Shown: piece after piece, positions 1 through 13,259 of the stretch | Layout of the letters: each line of letters opens with the position of its first letter | Numbering within the stretch: the first letter of the stretch is position 1 | NCBI GenBank assembly: GCA_020726505.1 | Contig: JAHLEZ010000014.1 | Span: 1,922,001 to 1,986,000 of the forward strand | Direction: 5' to 3' | DNA: 64,000 nucleotides | DNA from: Leptodontidium sp. MPI-SDFR-AT-0119 | Taxonomy: Eukaryota > Ascomycota > Leotiomycetes > Helotiales > Leptodontidiaceae | The notes under the pieces: model-generated | Databases searched by the model: none | Told to the model about the DNA's origin: nothing | Seen by the model: the letters and a program-made list of their open reading frames with translations, nothing else | Position numbers and translations under genes: made by a program

Positions 1-1362
1 CGTGCGGAGTCACGAGCATGAGGACTTTCCTCAGCAATTCCGCTGCTGTCTGTCCAGCTTCTTCTCCCGGCCACGATCCGTCCTCGCGGAACCCATCCAA
101 GTTGGCGAATCTGACTTTCGCAGTCCCAGCTTGGAGATCTAAAGACGTGATGCGGCATCTGGAAAGCCATTGCTCTAGGACATTCTGCCGACGCTGTTCC
201 TGCTGTTTTATTCTCTCGGCTAGCTGCAGGAGCGCTGTTTTGCTTAGAGCTTTTGGGAGGACATGGTGGGCTCGCATGTATCTGATGGCGTTGCGCTTGG
301 TGAGTGTTCGGTCTTTGTTGGTGTGGTCTTCGAACCATTCGACGTTGTTCTCTTTGCACGTCGCTATCAACCGCTCTTTACTGAATCCCAGCAAGGGTCT
401 GTAGACTCTCACGCCTCCCGTCTCAGGGATGAGCTGTGGTATCCCATGTGGGATGACCGGTCTGTAAATATCTCTCAGCGGCTGGTAACCCGCTTGATAG
501 TTATCCGAAGAGAACTTCTGTGGAGGGATCGCCTTCTCCTCTTTGAATCTATTCATGGCTGGGTCGTCCAACCCTCCACTCTCATGAACACCGTGTATGC
601 CGTAACATTCGGGTATCTCGGCGTGTTCTTTGATACCTGTGAGGCCCATCCTATGACCCTCCATCAACCTCATCATGATAGTTTCTACTTGATCATCTTC
701 ATGATGAGCCAAGAATAACGAATCAATCCCCCATTGCCGACAAGCGTTTCCCAGCGTACGAAAACGGTACTTCCTAGCCGAGGACTCGAAGTTCGGGAGG
801 CCCGGTGTCTGGAGAGACTCAGGCCATTCCATCTTCAAGACATGGCTTGGGATACCTGAATCTATCAACCAACTACACATAATAAGACTGGAATTCTTCA
901 CATACCTCTCTCCTCCAAACTCCTCGAAACGGCCAGCGCTTCGACATCACTCCCACTCCTAACACCATGATCCACGACAAAAGCGCGAAAACTACTCCCT
1001 CCGCTCTCTAGTGAGGGCTGCTTCTTTTGCAAACTAGAGCACAGAAAAGCAAGAGCCATAGAATCAACACCTCCACTAATAGCCAGCCCTATTCTCACTC
1101 ACCTATCAGTACGGTATTCACACAACACAGAAAAAAATATTCTTCTTCTTTTTTTCGATTTAAAAAAAGGAAATGATCAATTGCAATGAAAAGGGAACAA
1201 AAAAGGAATACCAATTGTAGCTTCCGGGTCAGCACCCGAGCGTGTCTGCTGTTGTGGTTTCCGCCATATCCTCGCCCATGCGTTTGAGAACTCGACTGCT
1301 GATATAGGCTTCACTTTTTGGGAGGAAATTACTTTTCTGGCGAGGTGGGTGGTGGATTTCAT
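1..1362 (-). CDS. tRNA(Ile)-lysidine synthase-like PP-loop ATPase (partial, 3' end beyond window)
   Basis: Predicted member of the TilS family, which uses ATP to attach lysine to C34 of tRNA-Ile(CAU) so that it reads AUA. Three exons are visible on the minus strand: 1362-1212, 1088-906 and 855-1 (continuing off the edge). The introns are 1089-1211 and 856-905, and reading phase is kept across both. Exon 2 carries the P-loop motif SGGVDS; exon 3 has HHEDDQVET, RPLL and the downstream WFEDHTN...RNAIR block, all TilS hallmarks. The 50-residue leader before the PP-loop is basic and lacks acidic residues at its very start, so a mitochondrial presequence is plausible (inference), since AUA-reading lysidine tRNAs are organellar in eukaryotes. 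The start at 1362 is the first ATG that splices in frame. It is divergently transcribed from a mitochondrial SAM carrier. The C-terminus is missing only because of the window edge. Confidence 0.88.
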
Positions 1363-1672
1363 CTCATTTCATTGTTGTTGACAGGTATTCGTACGGGTAG
1401 AAAGGAGTGTTGATATGGAGCTAGTTAGTTTGCATGGGAAAGACGTGACAAAAATAAATCTAGACGAGCTTGCTGAGCTTCGACCTCAACCTTCGTCACT
1501 CACTCGCCCACCCATGGCATTCCCAAGCTCAAGCCGGCTTCGGCCTCGAGGCAACTTTGAGTGCTAGTGTTTTCCTTCATTTCTTTCTTTCTCTCTCTTA
1601 ATTGCACTGCATGGGATTGAGTCAAACGGTAAACACATCTACATAAGCTCAACCCATTTAAAAGCTCCAGCA
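1363..1672. promoter_or_regulatory. shared divergent promoter region
   Basis: This 310-bp interval separates the start codons of the TilS-like gene (minus) and the SAM carrier gene (plus), so both promoters must lie here. It contains a pyrimidine tract rich in TTTC/CTCT at about 1568-1600, a common fungal promoter element just upstream of start sites, and a short AT-rich stretch near 1450. No specific transcription-factor site can be assigned with confidence. Confidence 0.55.
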
Positions 1673-2557
1673 ATGGCAACTCCACTCCCACTCCCACCCC
1701 AACCGGCCTTCACAACCGCCCTCCTCGCCGGCGCCCTCGCAGGAACCACCGTCGACCTCTCCCTCTACCCCCTCGACACGCTCAAGACCCGTCTCCAATC
1801 CTCATCCGGCTTCCTCGCTTCAGGTGGCTTCACAGGAATCTACCGCGGCGTAGGCAGCGCAATCGTAGGATCCGCTCCCGGGGCCGCCCTCTTCTTCTGC
1901 ACGTACGAATACACGAAATCATTTCTTTCCGCTAGACGACACGCGAAGTCGGTGATAGAGGGGGGAGGAGGGAGTGAGGAATGGACTGCGCCGATCGAGC
2001 ATATGCTCGCGGCAAGTTTGGGAGAGGTAGCTGCGTGTGCAGTGAGGGTTCCTACGGAAGTTATTAAGCAGCGGACGCAAGCTGGACAGTACCCGTCGTC
2101 GCTGTCGACTATCAAGGCGATTCTGTCGCAGCGGAGAGTTGTTGGCTTGTCTGGTGTCTGGATGGAACTTTATCGTGGGTGGTCGGTGACGATTATGCGC
2201 GAGGTGCCGTTTACGGTTATCCAGTTCCCGCTGTGGGAGTCGATGAAGGAGTATAGGAGGAGAAAGTCTGGCAAGGAGAGTATAAGTGCGTGGGAGAGTG
2301 GGCTGTTTGGGAGTGCGGCGGGCGCGATTGCTGCGGGGACTACGACGCCGCTGGATGTGCTGAAGACGAGGATGATGCTGGCGAAGGAGAAGACGGCTGT
2401 GGTGCCGTTGCTGAAGCAGATATTGAGGGATAGTGGTCCCAGGGCTTTCTTTGCTGGTATTGGACCGAGGATTCTGTGGATTAGTGCTGGGGGTGCTATC
2501 TTCTTGGGATCGTATCAATGGGCGTATAATTCTCTGTCTGGGGAGGGAGAATCATGA
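1673..2557 (+). CDS. mitochondrial S-adenosylmethionine carrier (SLC25/Pet8-like)
   Basis: Single-exon protein of 294 residues, the normal size for a mitochondrial carrier. Three repeats each carry the family signature: PLDTLKTR near residue 33, PTEVIKQR near 130 and PLDVLKTR near 225. The N-terminal block LLAGALAGTTVDLSLYPLD and the following GIYRGVGSAIVGSAPGAALFF resemble SAM carriers (yeast Pet8, human SLC25A26) more than other carriers. It would exchange cytosolic SAM for mitochondrial S-adenosylhomocysteine at the inner membrane, feeding methylation of mitochondrial RNA and lipoate/biotin synthesis. Start chosen at 1673, just ahead of repeat 1. The coding strand is strongly C-rich up to about 1940 and strongly G-rich after it. 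Confidence 0.9.
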   Translation: MATPLPLPPQPAFTTALLAGALAGTTVDLSLYPLDTLKTRLQSSSGFLASGGFTGIYRGVGSAIVGSAPGAALFFCTYEYTKSFLSARRHAKSVIEGGGGSEEWTAPIEHMLAASLGEVAACAVRVPTEVIKQRTQAGQYPSSLSTIKAILSQRRVVGLSGVWMELYRGWSVTIMREVPFTVIQFPLWESMKEYRRRKSGKESISAWESGLFGSAAGAIAAGTTTPLDVLKTRMMLAKEKTAVVPLLKQILRDSGPRAFFAGIGPRILWISAGGAIFLGSYQWAYNSLSGEGES

Positions 2558-2861
2558 CGGTTGGAAAGAGGCTACGAATAGTTCATGCGTGCATATAGAT
2601 GGCGTCTGGGATAGATGGAGATACCCACCTCACTGTCTGTTTACTTGTATAAATCCATGTATATCAAATTGATCATGAACCCGTCAATCTCAATTTCAAG
2701 CATCTTGGAATACAGTTCTAGCTATTAGAAATCCACCGCATTCTATTAGAATAGCTAAAACTATGCTAGTAAAAGGGACTATCGAACAGGAATCCAAAAG
2801 GTAAGAAGTATATGCAATATTAAGCTACCCAAATAGACGGGAACTCTCCTTTTCGAATGTA
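2558..2861. other. intergenic region between convergent genes
   Basis: About 300 bp of AT-leaning sequence between the stop codons of the SAM carrier and the WD40 gene. It must hold both 3' UTRs and polyadenylation signals. No ORF, repeat or RNA gene is evident. Confidence 0.5.
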
Positions 2862-6227
<3,366 letters not shown>

Positions 6228-6857
6228 CCCTCCTACCTACCGACTACTTATCGCGCTCCAGCAATCATGCGGATCGAAAGAGTCAAGACATACGTCGGTC
6301 GCACGGATTCATGTAAGCAGGCAATGCGCAGAAGGTTCGTAGCTAAAGCAGGTGGAGAGAGGGTTGAGTTAAGACAAGATCGGCTACGAGGACAAGGCAA
6401 GAGGCACCAAAGGTAAAGAGCTCCCGCAGTTCAGCCAGTTCCCCAGGGGAGTGGATCACCGAGAGGCCAAAAGGTTGGGCTCCCCACATTCGATGCGGCG
6501 CATGCTGGCTGTTTCCTGGTGGTCCATGTCCATTTCCATTTCCATTGACAGCTTCTAGCCGCCCGGCTAAAAAGGAGCTTCTTTCCTCTCTTCCGAAATC
6601 AAGCAACGAATGGGCAAAGGGGGGAAGGGCTGCACATTTGATGCTTCTTTCTCTCATCGACCGTTGAACTTCTATGTACAGTGAGTGTCTTGGTGCTCAT
6701 CAGCCTTGCATCATTTCCCGTTTCCCCACCGCAGCCGAGCCTTTTTCAAGCCTTTCGTCAGACTACAGGCCAATCCATCAACAGTTCTTGCGCCTGCGTA
6801 TAAAAAACAAATGGGTATAGCCGTTCCCAATCCTTAAACTCCAGTAACGCTCCCATC
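6228..6857. other. intergenic region upstream of the WD40 gene
   Basis: About 630 bp between the WD40 start and the SUMO-protease stop. A 104-codon open frame on the minus strand (6343-6657) has no recognisable domain and looks like chance. No repeat or RNA gene is seen. Confidence 0.45.
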
Positions 6858-8606
6858 TCATCCCAGAAATCCTTCCGAGTCCCATTTGAAGTCACCCTCA
6901 AAACCTCTATTCAATAACACGGCCGCAATGTTCTTCCTTTGCTGTTTCAAATCCCGCTGATGGTAACAGTCTGGATGGATTCCGAGCGCAACGCAGAGGG
7001 CATTTGTGCAGAGAAACACACCGCAATCGTACCCATTTGATTGGTACGCACACGGTGTCCGCGGAACCGTCCACTCCTTTTCATCGTATTGTGATCCCAG
7101 TTGATTTTTGACCCATCCAGTAAGAATTTGAATGACATCCGCCCCCTGACCTCCCATGCTGTCAAGATACTCGATAGTTCTTGCTACAGGACGAACAAGT
7201 CCAATTGTCCAATGTGCACCTTTGTTGATTGGAATAAATACCGTATCCACTTCCAACAGAGATGTACCAGGAGCCTTCTTCCTCTTCATGAGCCTTTCAG
7301 TACTTTTTGGTCCCTTATCCCTCAGGTTGTTCCAAAAGAAGCTGTTGTGCGCAAGAAACTTGGGTACGGTGGAGACAGCTTCACCTGCTGCTTCTGCCTC
7401 GACCGCCGCAGCTTTATTTGCTGCAATAACGATCCATTCGATATAGGTATTGATGATTTCATCGTTGAGCCAAGCCGCATGGCCAAGCAAAGTTGCGAAA
7501 TCCTTCACTCGCAGCTCTGTGCCTTCGAAAGATTTGGTCAGAGTTCGTGAAAATTCTCTGCTGTATTGTACTTCGGTGACTCGAGTATTCCACTTCGTAT
7601 CCAAAGTCTGTATGAGGGGCTTCAGCGGTGCTTGTCTCGTAAGTCGGCGCTGCTTTGCAGCCTTTCGTTTCTCCGCTAGCTCTCGGCGTTCCTTGTCCCT
7701 CTTCAATGCCGCAAGCTCGATCTTTTTGTTGGTCGCAATTTGCAACTCCTGAAGTCCCCTCTCATCGTCAAAAAAGGTCTTGACGCAATCCCCCTGACCA
7801 AGATTGCTTGTAGACTTTGAGGGCCGGATAGAGGTTCGAGGGAGTGATTCTGGGGTATTGGGTATCCGACTGGCAGGTGTCCTAGGCGTGAGGCTTTCGT
7901 ATTGCTGTGGGGAGTGGCGTATCGAGGAGGGGGGAGTCAAGGGCGATTCTGCTGGATCTAAACGAAGACCACTCAGAGACTCATCAAGCGCCTCCACAGG
8001 GGTCCCTTTTGATGATTTGGATGCCGAAGCCATCTTTGCTGAGGGAAATTTAAATGCGGGAGGTTCCCAGAATGCGTTCAATATCTCCGCCCTCTGGTCA
8101 TCATTTTGCGCATTGTGGAAGTCAATCTGACCCTTCCCACTTTGAGGCACATGGTTTGTATAATTGACATCGCCCGCTGACTTTGGTCTCGCCCTGCCAC
8201 CTGTATTTCGCGTTCTCTGTCGCTTCAAGGTAACCGTGCCATCGAGCCTCTGCGAAGAGGATTGAATGTGGTCCGCTGGTGCAACTTTGCCCCCATCAGC
8301 AGCGAGTTCACTTTCGCCTTTGAAGGTGAACCCCTTGCCCTCATCATTTGATTCAGGCGTCATATCCGTATCAGATGGCGGACACAACCAGTCCATAAAC
8401 CAATACACGCGCTGCATTATATATCCGCTGGACTGAGGTGGTTGAGGTGTTGTTCGGGCGGTCATCGCTTTGCTTCTGGGTATGGGCTAAAGATGTTTTA
8501 GCTGCGCGAATCGTGTCATTGGTGAGCTGGCGCGCTCTCTTACCTGGTGGGAGAGAACCGTGGTCCTGGTTCGCTGGTCCTCCGCCTTTCTCTTGCGGGT
8601 GGACAT
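6858..8606 (-). CDS. Ulp1/SENP-family SUMO protease (C48 peptidase)
   Basis: Two exons on the minus strand, 8606-8544 and 8486-6858, with a 57-nt intron, give 563 residues. The short first exon starts with a basic MSTRKRK stretch, a likely nuclear localisation signal, and joins in frame. If it is not used, translation could start at 8465 with MTARTT. The C-terminal 230 residues are a C48 catalytic domain: WLNDEIIN substrate-binding segment, catalytic His446 in AHWTIG, Asp463 in LDSMGG, and Cys509 in NGYDCGVFLC, with the oxyanion Gln a few residues earlier (AYQSNGYDC). Ulp1-type enzymes mature the SUMO precursor and remove SUMO from proteins at the nuclear envelope. The N-terminal 280 residues are low-complexity, with an Arg/Lys-rich coiled segment (ERRELAEKRKAAKQRR) ahead of the protease. 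Confidence 0.9.
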
Positions 8607-9090
8607 TTCGGAAATGTGCCACGCTGGTAGTGCTTGATGGAAGGAAAGACCATCGAAATTGAGTGGCAGGCCCGTTTGCTTGAAAGTGATGGAGATGGAG
8701 AGGGACAGGGCGAACAAGGACCAGCCTTTGGAGATGCAGGGGGGCAGATTTTAGGTTGCCGCTAGTGGTAAGGCCTGTCTGCTTGCAGCCGAGAAGACGA
8801 GGCTGGGCTGAGGTGGGCTGGGGAAGGGAAGGTATTTATTTGAGGTAGGCGAGGCGAAGAACAACATCAATTGTAAATATAAATTATGTAAGTCTGAGGA
8901 CCGCAGCAGTGTGATGTCCGGAAAATGATGAATCGGTTGTTTCTATATGGTCCGCTTAAATCTCAGTTTGAGTATCGAAAATAAGATTGAGTGAGTTCAC
9001 GCTGGTGCATGGCTTCACAAACAAGAAACAATTCAGAGTGCTCATTTAAGTCATATATACAAGTTCTTATCATCATGTCGTAGGTACATC
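8607..9090. other. intergenic region: SUMO-protease promoter and monooxygenase 3' UTR
   Basis: About 480 bp between two minus-strand genes. GC-rich purine-rich sequence lies next to the protease start (8700-8840) and AT-rich sequence towards the monooxygenase stop (8850-9080). No coding potential was recognised. Confidence 0.4.
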
Positions 9091-11136
9091 TTACAGCTGC
9101 GCTCGCGGTTCGCCCAATGCTTTCGAACAAAATGCAGAGAAATACTGGTTGAGAGCATCAACCGTTCCACTTCCTTCCGCCAATGCAGTAACAATCCCAA
9201 CATACCCATCTGGCCGCACAACAATGACACCGCCGCTCTCCTCATCCAGACCCATCTTAGCATGTGCTGCAGCCTTAGCATCAGGCACCCTCTGGTCCCA
9301 GATGTCGTCTGCATAGACATTGTCTCTGTATCGAGCCAGCAAATCCGGCACATCTCTAGAAATCTCGATACTGCTTCGTTTACTTGCGAAGATAGTGCAG
9401 AATGTGAAGAAGTGACTGTGTGGGTTATGGCGCTCGTGATGTGAGACAGTGTCGATGTCTTTCCGTAGGTAGGTGCTGAAGAAAGAGTTCTTCTTGCGGA
9501 GGTTTTGGGTGAAATCTTTGAGGGCCTGTTGGGTTTTTGAAACGTTTCCAGCAAAAACGTAGACTCTGAACGACCCGTTTACGGGAATTTCTTGTTCGAG
9601 GTGCACCACATTAGCATCAACCACCCTTGTGACGTTCGAGTTGATGAGTATTCGACCCGTTCGATTCTTGTTTCCTTTAGGATTTATGAGATCAGACTGA
9701 GCAGGGTGGGATGAGGACCAGTTGAGAGAATTTGGATCATAGGCAACTCCATAGCCACTGGTGAATTCGCAAGACTCCTTGAAAGTCTTGATGAATTGGT
9801 TCTCCTCCTCCCCAGCGCCGGCCTTTTCTGTTGCTGCTGCGACATCTTTCGCGGCCGGTGCTCGCCGGGAGAACAAAGCAGCGTATTTGGCATCAAAATT
9901 CAGAAGGTTTTCGGCAATCAGCTTTCGCTCGGACTCGTAAGAGTGAAGCAGGGAACGGTCTGCAAAGCCTGCTTCAACATGATGAATTTTCCAGGCCAGA
10001 TTCAAGGCGTCGAGAAATGCGGTGTTCATTCCTTGACCGGCTTTGGGCTACATTGCATCAGTAAACATCCACAAATGTTCGTATGGATTCACTTACGCTG
10101 TGAGTATGGCAAGCATCACCTCCCATGAACACTCGATGATCAAGGGTGTACTTCTCTGCGATGCCTTGACCGATAGGATAGACAGAATACCACTCTACTC
10201 GCTCCCATTCAATACTATAGGGTTCCAGAATCCGCTTAGCCGAGTTCTGTACTTCCTCCTCGGTGGCAGATTTCCTTGGATTCCAGTCTTTGTCGGTTGA
10301 AGATGCGATTTGAATGTACAAGCGGACCATGTTATCCTCTCTGGGAATGACCATTATTGAGCCATGCTCGGAGTGAATGGTACATTTCATCTGCGTTGGT
10401 TGTAAGTTTTCATTCAATATATACGATTGTCTTAGGAACTTACTTTGATGTCGGGAAAGTCGGTCTTGACCACTCCATCCATCACACCCCAAACATGTGC
10501 AATCGGGTCTTTGTGCTTGATGCCAATCTTCAACTGATCGCGAACGAATGATCTTGCACCTTCACCACTGAACAGATACTTCGCCTTAACGGTTTCCCTC
10601 TGCTTCCCATCCACGTGCTCCAAATCGACCTCAACTGGATACTTTGGGCTCTTGGCCTCATCTGATCTGAACCCTTTGATGGTCCACGGTCTTTGAATCT
10701 CAACTCCATTCTTCTCAAGGTCCGAAATGAAAACTCGCTCAATCAAACCTTGATGAAGCAGTGTCGTGAACGGATATCTGGCATCAATGAAACTAGGACA
10801 GCTAGCCCACGTCCCTGTTCTTTGAATGCCCTTTCCAGCCGAGGTAGGATCCCAGAATGCGACTTCGTAGACTTTCGCTGGTTCGTGAGCCATGATTGCA
10901 GGCTTTAGACCCATATTCCGAAGAAGGTCTAACGATCGTGGTTGGATTCCATCGGCTCGGCCGGTCTTGGTTGGCTCAGGTCGATTGTCGATGTGCTTTA
11001 TCTTGTAACCCCATCGTGCCAAGCATGTTGACAATAGAAGCCCTACGGGCCCGGCGCCGATGATGACGATATCATACTCATTCGATGGCTTTTGCTTGTC
11101 ACCAACCTTCTCAGTCGGTGTGAAGTTCTCGTCCAT
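9091..11136 (-). CDS. FAD-dependent aromatic monooxygenase (phenol 2-monooxygenase-like)
   Basis: Three exons on the minus strand (11136-10444, 10390-10097, 10047-9091) with 53- and 49-nt introns give 647 residues. The N-terminus has the FAD-binding dinucleotide fold [13 protein letters not shown] near residue 26. The middle has the second FAD/ribityl-binding motif [17 protein letters not shown]. The last ~190 residues form the thioredoxin-like C-terminal domain of the phenol hydroxylase group, with the family-typical end [11 protein letters not shown]. Such enzymes hydroxylate phenolic rings using NAD(P)H and O2 and serve in aromatic catabolism or secondary metabolism; the substrate cannot be read from sequence. 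MDENF at 11136 was chosen over an in-frame upstream ATG at 11232 because the extra residues are not family-like. No pathway partners are adjacent. Confidence 0.88.
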
Positions 11137-13259
11137 TATGTGAATGCAGGTGATGAGATGCGAATGTGACACAAAGGATAGATGATGATAGGTTGAGATA
11201 GATCCGATATCAAATGGGTAGAGAGAAGTCAATATCGGTAGATTGGGATGGGGGATAAATGGGCTTTAAGTAGACATCAGATATGGGGCAATTTCCATGG
11301 AGGAAAATCGGTGTCCTCGACGGCAATTGCACCGGGGAGATGGTCCATCTTATCATGCTCTACCATGACAAAACTCGGGCTCGCACTAAAGCGCTGGGAA
11401 GGTCAGTCCAGACTGCGGATAGATGCGAGCGGCTGTTGATGCGGGATCTGGAAGGAGAAGGAGGGAGCTACTGTATGGATGGGCGTGGGAGTGGAGCAGG
11501 TGCTTGCGGGGAAATGATTTCAGAGCCAATAGAATGCCAGCTTTTGAAGGTGGATTTGTCTCAGTGGACGTCGGATCAAAACTCGGTAGACGAACACCAT
11601 GCTAACCCCACCAAGGGATGTCCAAGCTGCCAACCTCACTCTTCGAACTCGGGAACGGTCATCGGCAGACTGTACCGAAACTTATTTTCTCTCTTGCTTT
11701 TGTGTCATAAGAAGCATAGGAAGCATAAAAGCTGTCATGATTACGCCTTCGGGGGAAGAGAGTGGGGGTGGGGGGGAGCCGCTGGGTCGATGGCTCCGAG
11801 CCTCGATAAGTACCTAGATAGATAGGTACAGTTAACTCCTCTCCCCGTCTCGTAGCCAGACGAGGTTGGGCTTAAACCTCGAAAGTCGCTGCAAATCACA
11901 CTCCAGTGACAGACTGTGCGATTGCTGGCTGGGGGGATATTGGGCATGATACTCGGGTAATGGGCTCTGGTCTCATCTGCAAGACAGATAGGAGGAGCAT
12001 TGGACATTTGGTCATCGCCGGTCTAGCGACATTGGTGAGTAACGAACCGCTCTGGGAAATACTGTTATCATACTTGTGAGTTTAGTTCCGTCCGAAATGG
12101 AGTGTGTCAAGTGTTGGAGTGCAGAGGTACAGGTGCACGGCAGTCCTTTGCCTTCAAAACCCTGGTAAAAACATATGCTCTAGATAATCTTTGCCACCTT
12201 GTCATACCGATCATTCCGGAGTCATACTGCTTTCTCTTTCTCTTTTGGGCATCTTTCTGTCATACAGAAGCATTTTCTATGGTGTGGAAATATTAGGGAC
12301 TTGTTCTCTGTTGCATGTCTTCGATCCTTGTCTCGAACGATAGACAAACAATGACTTTGATAGCCCAAGTTATTCATCGTCGTCTGGTTATCACAGTGAT
12401 AGCTTTAGTTTTGTGAATTCATCCGTTTGGAATTCTCCATTGGCGACCAAAACTATCTAGTACTGATGTATCCGAAGCCTATGAAACATTACTGCTCTTA
12501 CTGTTCGTTGGGATTTCTAACACCTGTGGCTTGATTTTATTTCGTTTGCTTTTGATGATTTCTGCGGAAGCAAGGGCTATGCTGTCCTAGGAACTGGAAT
12601 ACCCACGCCAATCTACTAATCTTCGGAGTGTTCACTCCTCGCAAGACCTGTATTGGATTCCATTCAAACTTCAAGTGAAAAACCTGCCGCAACCGACTTT
12701 GTGACATTCTCTTCCAGAGTCCCGGCATAGTGCAAGGTCTCAAATGGCACTTTCCTTAGAAGCTCAGCTGTGTGGCGAGGCATGAAAGGCTGGCCACTTG
12801 GAGGAATTTTCGATCCACTTGGTATAGCCTGATGTCCTTTGGAAATCCCAGGTTGCATCCAGGGCTTGGAGAACCGGAAGTATGAACGTATCTTCACCAA
12901 GGTATTGAGCTTGGAATCAACACGGAAGCTGGTCAATTACCGCTCGATACGAGTCTCTCTGGGAAAGGCTGTGGCGAGCAAATTATTCCAACATGACAAG
13001 AAGCGCACCAACTCCTGTGCCAGACGATGGCGGCCATCACGGAACAACAATGTTGCTGCCGGGCAGAAAAACACGACGCGCTAAACCTAAATCTCGCCTA
13101 AGTCAACAAAAACAACATCCAAATAAACATCTACACGATTGACCGTGGATTGGGCATAGCTTTCCTGCATCCTGCTCTCTCGCATCCTGTCAACCCCCTA
13201 TCCGTTCGGGTTTCGCGCTTTTGCGATCGTGGCATTGAAACATCAGCAAAACGAGCTTG
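11137..13259. other. 2.1-kb gene-poor region
   Basis: No gene model could be supported. Open frames at 11283-11825 (plus) and 12664-12936 (minus) lack recognisable domains and splice context. A 20-nt inverted repeat with GTACCTA arms and a 6-nt loop lies at 11809-11828. The right end presumably carries the promoter of the plus-strand gene starting at 13260. Confidence 0.45.

Noticed and set aside
1919..2518. 199-codon antisense ORF over the SAM carrier
   Set aside because: Shadow of the carrier gene: very Arg/His/Pro-rich, as expected from the complementary strand of skewed coding DNA.
11283..11825. 180-codon plus-strand ORF
   Set aside because: Low-quality composition, no domain, and no upstream or downstream splice partners.
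12664..12936. 90-codon minus-strand ORF with IPSGSKIPPSGQPFMPRHTAELL
   Set aside because: Composition is protein-like but there is no domain, no splice support and no neighbour context; kept out of the annotation.
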